A DNA stretch of 64,000 nt from Plotosus lineatus. Taxonomy: Eukaryota > Chordata > Actinopteri > Siluriformes > Plotosidae. The notes under the pieces were generated by a model. The model had not been told where the DNA came from. It made no database searches and worked only from the letters and a program-made list of their open reading frames with translations. The stretch is from contig CM045729.1 in NCBI GenBank assembly GCA_024760905.1, positions 79,062,550-79,126,549 on the forward strand. Reading direction: 5' to 3'. Below, piece after piece: positions 10,416 to 21,141 of the stretch. Position numbers and translations under genes: made by a program. How positions within the stretch are numbered: the first letter of the stretch is position 1; every line of letters starts with the position of its first letter.

Positions 10416-10618
10416 TCATTGAGCAGTGACGTGCATTCAGGGGAGAAAGGCGAGGCACAGCCTCCCCTGTTAATATTGAAAAGAAAAAGAAAAAAAAACG
10501 TAATCAAAAATATAACAAATGTTAATATTTGTGAGCTAGCATATATTACAAACCCTTTAACAGCTTGAATCCAGTATTTTTTTTTCCAATAAATATATCG
10601 ATTAAATATCAATACAGA

Positions 10619-10790
10619 TAATTGCTGACTTTCATCAAGAGTAGGCTGCATAGCCCTCAGCATGTTTCTGACCTGCGATGGCTTGGCGAACTGTCCAGGG
10701 TGTACTCTGCCCAGAGTCGGATGAGATGGGCACCGGCCTTCCCACGACCTGAATTAGGATTACGCGGTTCAGAAAACAAATGAATGAATG
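10619..10790 (+). mobile_element. SINE 3' part with L2-type tail
   Basis: Starts inside the SINE body (CATTGCTGACTTTCATCAAG) and runs through 'gcgatggcttggcgaactg', 'gtactctgccc' and 'aattaggattacgcgg' to a (GAAT)n tail. The tRNA head and B box are missing, so this copy is 5'-truncated. Confidence 0.8.
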
Positions 10791-11319
10791 AGAATTTACA
10801 TACGTCTTGTTCAAATACTGGGAGGAGTTGTGCGGTAAGGCAGTGCTTTGATGTGCCACTCAGTGTATTGTGTCCCTCACAAACATTGCTCTATGCGATG
10901 CAAATCGTGTGTCGCTGTCACTTTATATATCGCAGATGAAATGCAGAAACTCAGATTACGTGCTTTGCTTTTTCATAATGTGAATAATGTACAAATTGTA
11001 TTTCTGTAACATGTTTAGGCTGCAGATTAATCATAAAACCCAATTAAAAAAAAAGTCACTCAGTGAGGCGAACAGTACCCCTGACTCATAGCAGAGGGCA
11101 CTTGTGAGCCCACATATTCTTGCACGACCAACAATCTTATTTGTTTGTGGTTTATTTTTCCTTTACAATCCGCCTTATTAAAATGGAATCTTAAATTTCC
11201 AAATTGAGAAAATTCACAAATCTGGACTTTCAATCAAAACAAGAGGTAATAACTGTTATACCTTTATCATATTGATAATACTGCACATATCACTCATTGA
11301 CAGAATTAATTCTGTATCT

Positions 11320-11362
11320 CTTTATCATCATCATCATCATCATCATCACCATCATCATCATC
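11320..11362. repeat. (ATC)n repeat, tail of the adjoining LINE
   Basis: Trinucleotide ATC array. On the minus strand it is (GAT)n and sits exactly at the 3' end of the LINE fragment that follows. The plus-strand copy at 43905-43925 also ends in ATGATGATGAT, so the array is probably the LINE's own tail. Confidence 0.85.
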
Positions 11363-12748
11363 TTTCTCTGGGGTTGGAACATAAGGGCAGCAGCCTAAGC
11401 AATGAGGTCTGGGCGTCGCTCTCCCCAGCCACTCCCTTCAACTCTTCTGGGGAGACACTGAGATGTTCTCAGACCAGCCAATAGACATAATCCCTCCAGC
11501 GTGTTCTGGGTCAATCCTGAAGTCCCTTCCCTGTTGAACATGCCCGAAACACCACACCAGGGAATCGTTTGGGAGTCATTCTAGCCAGATGCCTGAGCCA
11601 CCTCAACTGGCTCCTCAAAACACAGAGGAGAAGCAGTTCTGAGCTCCTCCTGGATGGCTGAGCTTCTCACTCTATCCTTAACGAACAACCCCACCATTCT
11701 ACAAGTGAAGCTCATTTCCACCAGTGCAAACCCAATCTTGTTCTATCGGTCACTACCCAAAGCTTGTGACCATAAGTGAGGGGTGGAATGTAAATTAATT
11801 GGTAAATTAAGATTTGAAAATTGCCTTGCGGCTCAGCTCCCTCTTCACCATGATGTACCAGTACAATCTCCATGCAACAGAAGTTGCAGCTATCTGCCTG
11901 TCGATATTCTGCTCCATCCTTCTGTCACTTGTGAACAAGACCCCCTGATACTTAAACTCCTCCACTTGAAGCAGGACCTCATCCCCAACCCAGAGAGTCC
12001 ATTCTTTTCTGGCTGAGAACCATAGCCTCGGACTTTGAGGTGCTGATTCTTCTTCTGTCCGCTTCAGACTCAGCTGCAGATCACTCCTATGAGAGCTGGA
12101 GATCCTGGATGGATGAAGCCAAAAAGACAATGTCATCCAAAAAGCAGAGATGAGATCTGATGGAAACAAAACCAGAAGCTCTCAAATGCTGTGGCTGCAC
12201 CTAGAAATTATATCCATAAAATTATGAACAGAATCAGTGACAAATGATAGCCTTGGCAAACTCCAACCCTCACCAGAAACAAATTCAACCTGTTGTTACC
12301 AATGCAGACCAAGCTCTGGCTCTGGTGATACAGAGACCGAATGGCACATAGCAACGTGTCTGGTACACCATACTTCCGGAACACACCCCACAAGATAGTC
12401 TGAGGAACGTGGTCAGAAGCTAAATACAAAATGGACATATGGACTTCTCTAAATCCACAAAAGACATGTGGACAGACTAGGCAAACTCTCATGCCCTCTC
12501 CAGGATCCTGTAGATGTATAGAGCTGGTCAAGAGTGACACGGCCAGGACAAAAACCATGTTGCTCAACCTGATTCCAAGACTCAACCATCAGTTGGATCC
12601 TCTTCTCCGGCACCGCTGAATAGACTTTTTTAGGTAGGCTGAGGAGTGTGATTCTACAATAATGGGAACACACCCTCCAGTCTCCCTTTTTAAAAATGGG
12701 AACTGCCAGCCCAGTTTGCCAATCCGTATATTTTGCATATATACACAT
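11363..12748 (-). pseudogene. Rex1/Babar-like non-LTR retrotransposon, RT and C-terminus (broken)
   Basis: Minus-strand fragments in order: 12748-12449 has the RT start (PIFKKGDWRVCSHYCRITLL, then KRIQLMVESW and HGFCPGR). 12585-12208 has 'DHVPQTILWGVFRKYGVPD' and 'RVGVCQGYHLSLILF', matching RT motifs A-B of fish LINEs. 12169-11807 has 'RLWFSARKEWTL', 'LLQVEEFKYQGVLFTSD' and 'VKRELSRKAI', the thumb and C-terminal region. The tail 11700-11363 is the diverged 3' coding end. Frames are shifted and contain stops, the catalytic (F/Y)xDD box is not readable, and the 5' half is gone. Clade assignment is from memory. Confidence 0.7.
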
Positions 12749-13098
12749 ATTTAATACAGTAAATATAATATATAATATATGATTATAATGACATAAACTT
12801 TAGTTTTATGTTTTTAAATTTTTCCATATATTTTTTGAAAACCAACATATAATCGAGAATGACTTAACTCGAAACAACTTAAGTTGAGGTATATCTGCAT
12901 ATATACAGTGGTACCTTGACTTACAAGTGTCTCTTATAACAAATTTTCCATGATACGAGCTTCGGTTCCACTAAAAGTCTACCCCATCCAATGGGCAAAA
13001 TTTTGATTTACGAGATCTGCTGGGGAAATGGCTTTCCCGGGCCAATTAGCCTCATATTCTTCCACGTGCATTCCACCGTGCCCTGAGAATGCCTTGTG

Positions 13099-13379
13099 CA
13101 GTGCTTCACAATTATTTTCTGTGATACCCCCTATGGGAAGAAAAAAACATTTCACATACACACACCCGTGCAGCACCCTACGTATGATGATAAATAGTGT
13201 TTACTGCACGTCATATTGTTTGCTTTTTCCCTAAACCATAGAAAACACAGTTAGAGCCCCACTCTCACTCTCAAAAGCATGTTCCTCAGGGTCATACGCG
13301 CCCCCCCAATGGCATCACACTGTGCCCTCATTGGGGGGTGTGCCCCACTATTTGAGAAGTACAGTACTGGCCTTGTGGG
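13099..13379. mobile_element. hAT MITE nested in Tigger family C
   Basis: Left end CAGTGCTTCACAATTA and right end, inverted, CAGTACTGTACTTCTCAA. Flanks GCCTTGTG at 13091-13098 and 13380-13387 form a perfect 8-bp duplication. The same MITE stands alone at 62684-63269 with a different duplication, which identifies the family as an independent mobile element. Confidence 0.75.
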
Positions 13380-13564
13380 AGCTCATCACAAGCCTTTCTT
13401 CACTGGAATTCGTAGCATGCACGTGCACAAAATTCTTCTCGTCCTCTGTGACACACCACCTCATGTCTGCGCACGTGACATCTTTGCCACAGTCGATGAT
13501 CGGAAGAGTTAGTTGACTTATTGTTTATTCTTGTTTTATTATTATTTATTATTATTTATTATTA

Positions 13565-13578
13565 ATGTTAATGTACAT

Positions 13579-13615
<37 letters not shown>

Positions 13616-13616
13616 G
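13565..13616. repeat. (ATT)n microsatellite
   Basis: ATT trinucleotide array inside Tigger family C. A related (AAT)n array sits at the equivalent place in the inverted copy at 49531-49562. Confidence 0.9.
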
Positions 13617-13728
13617 AAATATTTATTGTTTTAACATGCTTATCATAAATATATGTGTTTGTGTCAGGTTATAGGAGTTTGGGAGGGGGTTGGAACAGAT
13701 TAATTGGTTTTCTATTACAGACACTCCC

Positions 13729-13918
13729 CGATATACGTTCATCCATTTTATGTTTTTTTGATTTTACGAGGGTTTTTTTGTTCAAAAAAAAAAAAAAAGT
13801 CAAATTTTGAGTTTAGACGTACCTACATAGTACACTGACGTAATGATACAATGACGTAATGATGTGTCCATTGTTTACAAACGACAGACTGAACGTGGCC
13901 CTCATTCTTCCCAGTTCG

Positions 13919-13925
<7 letters not shown>
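13729..13925. mobile_element. Tigger-like fragment, family D
   Basis: Starts CAGACACTCCCCGATATACG after TA. The later part (13815-13915) repeats the sequence around 6960-7060 that precedes the CENP-B-type transposase remnant. The element is cut by the microsatellite that follows and its right end is not found. Confidence 0.5.

Positions 13926-14008
<83 letters not shown>
13925..14008. repeat. (AT)n-(GT)n compound microsatellite
   Basis: About 52 bases of AT dinucleotides followed by about 32 of GT. Confidence 0.95.
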
Positions 14009-14009
<1 letters not shown>

Positions 14010-14536
14010 ATTCCAGATGTATATTTATATATATAAATAGTTTCATTTTTTGAAATCTTCTTTATATAGATTTTATCTTTATGTCATTCTTACTTGCATG
14101 GAGCAACTGTGTGCCCACGATTACCATCGGACTCAATAAAGTATTCGGATTCGGATTCTGATTCTGATAATAACTAAAGAAAGACCAACGCAGGGGAAAT
14201 AAATTTTAATCTCAAATGAAATATGTGTCACATGTTTGTGTGAAAAATGCTGATATGAGATATTAAAACAAAACAGATTGCCTGAAAAGAATTTAATTTA
14301 TTTTAAAATGCCCTAAAATAGAGGGAAACATAATATGGGATGCATTACATCACCCTACAATATAGTAACTGTGGACACCCCGTCATTGCTTCTCTCTTTG
14401 GTATTGATTTGATGTATGTTGTCAATCAAATGATGAATAATATATTGCTCTGCATTCATTAGTATTTGTAAGTCTGACTCTAAGGGAGTCAGTGCCTCAC
14501 CAACCGTCAGCCTCACCGTACGTCACTGTCATTGAG

Positions 14537-16010
14537 TGCTAACACATAAAATGTGTGATATCCAGTGGGTTTTTAATGGGATCATAATTTTTTTTCTCCT
14601 GATAGTTAATGAATATTTTTATTATATGATTATATATTTAAAATATTTTCCTGAAATGTTCTTAATTTATTCCATCAGCTGAAATATTTGCTAAAAATCA
14701 AGCAAAAATAGTTTTACATGGCTATGACATTTTGATTGTCTCCTCAGTGTTACTTTATTTTTCTTTTTAAACTTTAGTGAGTGTTTATTTTTTCACTTCA
14801 CTCCAAAGCTTTGAAGAATGTTTGTTTGGCTTTCATCTAAAGCCGCTCACTTTATTTTCTCCTCTATTAAAGAGAAAGATCTCCACGGCTCGTAGTAGGA
14901 CCTTTTCACCGGCACAGTGGATGGATTCGTACTCCAGACCACTCAAGCAGCTTAAAGTCGGATCGGTGTTAATTCACCGATTCCACAGTCAGGCATCTGA
15001 AAAGATGATCTGAACCTTAACCTCGGCTAAATCAATCCACCACGCACCCCCCCCCCCCCCCCAAGTGCACACTGGGAACAGGCTGTGTGACATTTTACCT
15101 CCTCTCCACCATCGCGCTTTCAATAACTTCATCGCAGCACAACTATTTCATAACTCAGAAGAAAAGCAAAAGGAAGGGGAACGTGCAGGAGAACTCAAAG
15201 TTTTATTTGTTGCTTTTGGGTTCTCTCTCTCTCTCGCTCTCTCTCTCTCAAATGTTTTATCCTTCAGCATCATCTCATAATATCTGATGGCAAATTCAGT
15301 ATGTCCACATGCTAACTTATCATTCTCACTTTAGCAAAATGTCATAAAAGTTTTTGAATGAGTCCAAGCATGCGAGGAAAAAGTAAGAATGGTGATAAAA
15401 AAAATAAAAAAATTAAAAAAAAACCACACACAAAAAAAAAGAAGCTTAGTTTTTTACAAACCAGTCTGGGTGACATGCCCAGAGCAGCAGAAAGGCACTA
15501 AGAACTTGAAGTCTCTCACATGTTCCTTAACAACCTGGCAGCTGGAAGACATCTGATTGGGAACCCATATCGCCGTGGCGACATCACTACGGCATTATAT
15601 TTTTAACCCGCAAAAGAGACAACGGAACCAGGGTTCGGTGTCAATCATAAAAGTTTTGCTTGTGGAGTGCTGATGAGGCCTCTAAGTTTTTGAGTTGTGA
15701 CACATCGGCGCCTCATAGCAGAGTCAAAAGCAAACTTTCCATCAGAGATTAACTCTCTAAACTTCCTAATGGTTTCCTATTTCCAGGCTTGCTCCAGGAG
15801 AAACAATCACACTGCTTCATCTCGCCTGGAAATGCAAGAACATGTACCCACCACTGAAATTTATGCAAAAACCTTTAAAACCACTTTTAAAAAAATCTCA
15901 TGTTTTCTCCCTTGAAGACGACGCTAGGACTGTTCTGTTCCTTACCACCAGCTCCAGAATTATTGGCACCCTTTAAGTAAACCCATTTACCATCAATTCT
16001 GTATCTATGT
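14537..16010. other. Low-copy sequence, no gene seen
   Basis: Contains a C run (15048-15062), a CT-rich tract (15223-15250) and A-rich stretches (15395-15440). The frame 14777-15013 and the segment 15690-15915 have mixed composition but no domain I recognise. The latter could be conserved non-coding DNA, though nothing here proves it. Confidence 0.5.
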
Positions 16011-16107
16011 TCCTTCTCAGCCAGGGTCCCAGGACAACCTGGTGCTAATCACAGGGTTAACACAGACACAAACACCCATTCACATTCACATTCACGCCTA
16101 TGGGCAG

Positions 16108-16457
16108 GGGCAGAGGTGGCCTGGTGGTAAAGGTGCTGGATCACTGATCCTAAGGGTGGGAGTTCAAGTCCCACTCTCCACAAGGTTGTCACTACTGTCC
16201 CCCCAGTGCAGCTTACTGGGTTATCAAAGGCCGGCCATGTCTGTCGCTGTCTATGGTGTGAGGTTCATGTAAAAGAACCATTGCTGACTTTTGTAAAGAA
16301 GAGCTGCAAAGCTGTCAGCATGTTTCCATCCTGTGATGGCCTGGTGAGACGTCCAGGATGTACTCTGCCCTCTCCTAGAGTCGGCTGACATGGGCACCAG
16401 CCTCCCCGCGACCCTAATTAGGATTAAGCGGTTACAGAAAATGATCAGATGAATGAA
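16108..16457 (+). mobile_element. tRNA-derived SINE with L2-type tail, full length
   Basis: Head GGGCAGAGGTGGCCTGGTGG with B box at about 16168 (AGTTCAAGTCC), then the body ('ccagtgcagcttactggg', 'gttatcaaaggccggcc', 'aaaagaaccattgctgac'), then the L2-type tail ending AATTAGGATTAAGCGG and a short GAAT tail. An 11-bp duplication, CCTATGGGCAG (16097-16107) and CCTATGAGCAG (16458-16468), flanks it with one mismatch. It interrupts a diverged L2-like repeat at 16015-16107. This is the best reference copy of the L2-tailed subfamily. Confidence 0.9.
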
Positions 16458-16676
16458 CCTATGAGCAGATTAGACAAGAGAGTTTATTACAGCTTATAGA
16501 CATTTATTAATGCTTTGAATTCCTATAAGAATGTGGTGCTCAGTGGAAAACTAAAAAAACTTTTAAAAGCCCATCGACTCAGTAGAAAATAGTTTTAAAT
16601 GTAGATGAAAGCTGAACATATCGGAACATTAGCAACACCCATCAGATGACTGACTTGAAACTTTTTCAAATATATA

Positions 16677-17201
16677 CAGGGATCCCTCGCTACTTTGCGC
16701 TTCAATTCATGCGGTGCATCGCGTTTTTTTTTTTTGTTTTTTTTTTTTGTTTTTTTTTTAAATATTTATCAAATTAAAAAATAAGAAAATTAAGGAAGAA
16801 TAGGGGAAAAGTTAAGGAACATGCCGCAAAAACAAGGCCAATTATGCAAAAAAACAACAACAACAAAACAATAAAAACAAACAAACAAAAACAAAAAACA
16901 ACCCAAAACCTCCCATCAAAACTACTTACATTTTTGTGAGGTTCGTGTCTGAATGCGTGCACATGCATCTGCTCGCGTGCGCGCGTCTGTATGTGTGTGT
17001 ATTTATATTTTATTTGCATCTTATGCATTATTAATTGTTATTATAAGCATTTATAGCATTGAATATGTATTTATTGATATTATAAGCACATATACATGTA
17101 CGTGTACATCAGTCGGGGGGGGGTTGATCCTATTTCGCAGAATTCGGTGGTCGTGGAGGGGATCTCAATCCCAATTAACCGCGGAAAGTGAGGACTTGTT
17201 G
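16677..17201. mobile_element. Tigger/pogo-like MITE, family B
   Basis: TA before 16677 and after 17201. Left end CAGGGATCCCTCGCTACTTTG; the right end is diverged (GCGGAAAGTGAGGACTTG). The interior phrase AACATGCCGC-AAAACAAGGCC and the TATTTATATTTTATTTGCATC stretch match the other family B copies. No coding capacity. Confidence 0.75.
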
Positions 17202-17204
17202 TAT

Positions 17205-17778
17205 ATCATAAACATGTATGAATCTGAATCAAAATCAGCTTTACTGTTGTTACGCTGGCATTAAACTGGGTATATACAATACAGGTGTGTGTCTAATCTT
17301 CAAAAAAAGATCAATTTCAAAAAGTCTTCACATATAAATAAATATATAGAGAAAGTATTGCAACTGCAAAAAAATAAATAAATAAATAAATAAAAAGTTG
17401 TGTCTAATGAAAAAAAGAATAATTTTAAATCTTTTTCAGAAAAATGAGTAACTTAGTTTATGATAACTTTCAGCACACGATGACTCACTGATCACAAATT
17501 ACGTGATTACAAATAAATTCACAACAGTGATTTTTTTTTTTTCATTGTTGGAACCGCTTTTCAGTTTCTTTCTCCAGCTTAGAGCGCAATCTGTTTTTTT
17601 GAAGCAATGTCATTTACAACACGCAGCTTTTTAATCTCTCCTGAGTTTGCCGATAGTGTAGACTGTTTAAAAAGTGGTACTTATGTACGATATAGTTATT
17701 GTAAAATATAAAATAAATAAAGTCAATGAGCACAGAGCACTTGCACTGAATACCATTAATGAGGAAATATAAACATAA
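17205..17778. other. Low-copy sequence, nothing recognised
   Basis: Includes an (AAAT)n stretch at about 17369-17393. At 17219-17245 there is a 'gaatctgaatcaaaatcagc' phrase that resembles a common fish repeat terminus. No gene. Confidence 0.5.
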
Positions 17779-17799
17779 TATACATTAATATACAAACTA

Positions 17800-18243
17800 C
17801 TAAGACGGTGTTGAGGCCAACGATGCTGTATGGGTTAGAAACAGTGGCCCTGGGGAAAAGACAGGAGGCAGAGTTGGAGGTAGCAGAGATGAAAATGTTG
17901 AGGTTCTCTTTGGGAGTAACGAGGATGGATAGGATTAGGAATGAGCACGTCAGAGGGACAGCACATGTAAGACGTTTTGGAGACAAAGTCAGAGAGGCTA
18001 GATTGAGATGGTTTGGACATGTACAGAGGAGGGATAGTGAGTATATTGGTAATAGGATGCTGAGGCTGGAACTACCAGGCAAAAGGCCTAGAGGAAGACC
18101 AAAGAGACGATTCATGGATGTGGTAAAGGAGGACATGAAGGTCGTTGGTGTAAGAGAAGAAGATGCAAAGGATAGGGTGAGATGGAGGCAGATGATTCGC
18201 TGTGGCGACCCCTGAAGGGAAAAGCCGAAAGGGAAAGAAGAAG
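17800..18243 (+). mobile_element. RTE LINE, 5'-truncated 444-bp copy
   Basis: Starts abruptly inside the RT C-terminal region and runs to the RTE 3' end (CGCTGTGGCGACCCCTGAAG then GAAG repeats). A perfect 20-bp duplication flanks it (17780-17799 and 18244-18263). The 135-codon frame 17808-18215 is open and ends in the RTE-specific RPRGRPKRRFMDVVKEDMK and RWRQMIRCGDP motifs. By eye it differs only at a few bases from 37747-38190, so it is a recent insertion from the same subfamily. Confidence 0.93.
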
Positions 18244-18671
18244 ATACATTAATATACAAACTAGTGTATATAAGCATGTTCCACACATTAATCCACCAAA
18301 ATATTAAAAACATGAGCACTAACAGGTGAAGAATATAACAAGAACTATCACTTTACAGTGGCGACTCCCAAACAGAGGCATGTTTAAAGCAGAAAATGAG
18401 CAGTGAGTTCTAGAAGTGGAAGTGTTGGGAGCGGGAAAATTCATGTGAGTGACTCCCACAACAGCCAAAATGTGATGGATAAACGACTGGATCTGTTCAT
18501 CACAAAACAGCAGGGCACGTCGGTGCTCCAGGTATGCATGGTTAAGTACCTACCAAAGGTGGTCCAAGGAAGGGCAACCAGTCAACTGCAAGGAGTGCCA
18601 CGGCTGCCCAATCATACAGCCCAGTCTGGTCTGATCCCACGGAAGATCTACTGCGCACATGCAGTGAAATA

Positions 18672-18956
18672 CAGTGGTACCACACCTTACAAAATTAATC
18701 CGTTCCAGAGCCTTTTTCTTAACCTGGATTTTCCGTAAATTGAATCGCATTTTACATGTAATACGTGTGATTCGTTCCAAGGCCCCCAATACTACCCCCT
18801 AAACTCTTTCAAAATTTTAAAAGTATACCTTTTAAGACCTCCTTCTGCTTCAATATCATACCAATGGTAGATGGGTTTGGCCATATTCCTTTGCGATATC
18901 ACTCAACCGCATGCCAAGAGCCCGCTTCTTCTTTTCACTCGCACTGGAAATCACAC

Positions 18957-19023
<67 letters not shown>

Positions 19024-19468
19024 TGTGTGTGTTGACCATGTCTTCTTAGCAGTGGTATTCACTTTACTTCACTTATCCCTTAACATCCGGGGATGTCGTT
19101 GGGGCGCCAGCAGAGGTATTGCAATTACTCAAAAAACTCATGAAACAACAGTAACTCTGTCCTTTACACAAAAAGCATTATGGGAGAAGAAGCTCCATAA
19201 TAGCTAATGGGAGGGAGCTGTGTAATCCCTCCTAGTCAATGGGAGACCAGCGGGGCGGGATGTTGGAAGTCAATGGGAGAGCAGCTCGTGCATAGTTTGA
19301 TTGGCACGTTTTAATGTTTGAATGGTGTGTTTGAATGTTTGAATGGCGCGTTTGGTGCCTTTCGTAAGGAGAACTTGTTTCGTATACAGAGACAAAAAAT
19401 TTTGGAAGATGTTTTTCGTAACCTGGATTTTTCATTTGCTGGGACTATCGTAAGGTGAGTTCCCACTG
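18672..19468. mobile_element. Tigger-like element, family A
   Basis: TA on both sides. Left end CAGTGGTACCACACCTTAC and right end, inverted, CAGTGGGAACTCACCTTAC are matching TIRs. On the minus strand around 18940-18860 a short frame reads MRLSDIAKEYG, the helix-turn-helix of CENP-B/Tigger transposases. The rest of the transposase is absent and a (GT)n array has expanded inside (18957-19031). Confidence 0.8.
18957..19031. repeat. (GT)n microsatellite
   Basis: Nearly pure GT array of about 75 bases inside the Tigger-like element. Confidence 0.95.
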
Positions 19469-19757
19469 TATATAGGCTATAACAGGAAGGACTTAGAATA
19501 CAGTGCAATGCAGCTTATTATGCATGCGGCTGCTTAACCTGAAATTAGACTGAAACTAGTTCATGTTATCATTGTAAATATTCGGTTATTGTAGGGATTT
19601 AAAAAATAAAAATAATAATAATAATAATTCTCTTAAAGAGATTTCCACAAAACATCCAAAAATGTTCTATACTTTATTGATTCATATCTGATAAGGAACA
19701 TTGTTGTGAAATCCTTCTGGTGATTTGAACAATCATGATTTTTGTGTTATTGTTGTG

Positions 19758-20089
19758 TTCATTTTCTGTAACTGCTTAATCCTAATTAGGGTTGCGGGGA
19801 GGCTGGTGCCCATCCCAGCCGACTCTGGGTGAGGGCAGAATATACCCTAGACAGCTTGCCAGGCCATCGCAGGGCAGAAATATGCTGACGGCTATGCAGC
19901 TACTCTTGTTAAAAGTCAGCAATGGTTCTTTTACATGAACCTCACACCATAGACAGTGAGAGACATGGCCGGCCTTTGATAACCCAGTTAGCTGCACTGG
20001 GGGGACAGTGACAACCTGTTGAGAGTGGGACTTGAACCCTCAACCTTAGGATCAGTGTCAGCACCTTTACCATTAGGCCACTGCTCCCC
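19758..20089 (-). mobile_element. tRNA-derived SINE with L2-type tail
   Basis: On the minus strand: head from 20089 (GGGGAGCAGTGGCCTAATGG), B box 'gttcaagtcc' at about 20028-20037, shared body, then tail 'aattaggattaagcag' ending at about 19758. The B box and body are well conserved. Confidence 0.88.
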
Positions 20090-20227
20090 GTGTTACTGAT
20101 ATTTCTTATTCAATATATATATTTATATCTACAGTCTGGCTTGTACAGCTTAATAATAAGCTGTTATTTACTGTATGCTGACAAATGGGCATGCAGACTG
20201 CCTGGACAAAAACAAAAAAGCCACACA

Positions 20228-20394
20228 CTAATATTTTCTTTTTGTGCCTTTAGCCTTAATTTCAGCATGTAATTGTAATGCCATTGTTTCAGCAAACTTA
20301 ACGACATAACATTTATTTTGTTCACTCAGTATATTCAGGTCATCAGCCAACTTCTTTTTATTATCACAATAATGTTGCTGAGCCTTAACCCAAC
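20228..20394 (-). other. Interrupted open frame, downstream part
   Basis: Immediately outside the left LTR the minus strand is open for 55 codons and ends at a stop (20228-20230). The translation is K/Q/A-rich (for example WVKAQQHYCDNKKKLADDLN). With one copy of the CAAC target duplication the frame continues in phase across the empty site into 28193-28325. I do not recognise the protein. It may be a host exon, an older repeat or chance. Confidence 0.3.
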
Positions 20395-21091
20395 TGTAAC
20401 ACCAGCTTGATATAGCTGTGCTAGATTTTATACTAGGTTCTGGAGGAGTAAAATGAATTGTGGAGATTTGAATTTGAACAGCCGGCAGATTTATTACAAT
20501 TAACAATACTACAAGAAACAGTGCAAACAATATTGTAGAACTTTCTTTACAAATTAAAAATAAAATAAAATAAGCTTAAGTCTCTAAGGTTTGATTCGTG
20601 TGAACCCGGGAGTCTTTTCCAGGATTGTGATCCGTTTGGGATAAAGGTGTTTTTATCTGTTCTTATCTGGGATCCTGTGATTTGAAGTGGTTGGGTCTGT
20701 AGATCTACTCTCGCATCCAGAGAACAGTTGGCCACACTGCTTCTGGATCCACCAAGAGTTCTCACTGGATTTGGCTCACCATCCGTGTCCGAAACCAGCT
20801 TCAAGATCAAATCCAGATCCACTAAAAAACCAGTCGGAGCTTCCAAGAAAACAAACTCTCTCCACCCGGTTCGATTGAGAGAGAACAAAACACATACAAG
20901 GCTTCGTGTCGCTTTTCGAGGGCTCTGTATGCGTCCTGCTCTTCACGCTCTCTGCTGCACTCTCTGCTGGTCGCATGCAGGCACGTGCCTATGATGCGTT
21001 CAAGGGGACTAGGAAACTAGTGCTTTCAGGGAGTGTTGGAACTAGGGTTTTTTCCAATAAAATTAGTAACCATGTGTTTACCTGTGTTACA
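20395..21091 (-). repeat. 3' LTR of the gypsy-class element
   Basis: 697 bp. Comparison by eye with 27492-28188 shows no difference, and every open frame found in one LTR occurs unchanged in the other. A minus-strand AATAAA (about 20489-20494) is a candidate polyadenylation signal. Confidence 0.95.
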
Positions 21092-21103
21092 CCCTCCCCC
21101 CTT
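21092..21103 (-). promoter_or_regulatory. Polypurine tract of the gypsy-class element
   Basis: Minus strand AAGGGGGGAGGG directly before the 3' LTR start. It is the expected primer for plus-strand DNA synthesis. Confidence 0.85.
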
Positions 21104-21141
21104 GAATAAGCATGAGTCCCGTCATGTACTTAAATGTTTGT

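Larger units (their letters stand above)
12906..13728. mobile_element. Tigger-like element, family C, carrying a hAT MITE
   Basis: Starts after TA with CAGTGGTACCTTGACTTAC. The interior shares long stretches with 28870-29580 ('ttataacaaattttccatga', 'gggagggggttggaacagat'). The right end appears to be overwritten by the next element at about 13728. A hAT MITE (13099-13379) sits inside. Family C copies recur at 28870-29580 and, inverted, at 49296-50246. Confidence 0.7.
10424..14528. mobile_element. 4.1-kb hAT-like unit loaded with other elements
   Basis: The left end reads CAGTGACGTGCATTCAGG. The right end, read inverted, starts CAGTGACGTACGGTGAGG. TCATTGAG occurs immediately outside both (10416-10423 and 14529-14536), a perfect 8-bp duplication as produced by hAT transposases. 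Both ends also continue into a 'ggcgaggca'/'ggtgaggca' phrase. The interior holds a SINE (10619), a Rex-like LINE (11320-12748), Tigger/hAT composites (12906-13728) and microsatellites, but no recognisable hAT transposase. Most of the 4.1 kb is therefore later cargo in an old non-autonomous element. Confidence 0.7.

Noticed and set aside
18856..19062. His-Thr repeat protein
   Set aside because: It is the (GT)n array read in frame; only the short HTH-like end is meaningful and is assigned to the Tigger element.
20547..20888. 113-codon frame inside each LTR
   Set aside because: It occurs in both LTRs only because they match, starts and ends within the LTR, and has no domain; LTR frames of this size arise easily.
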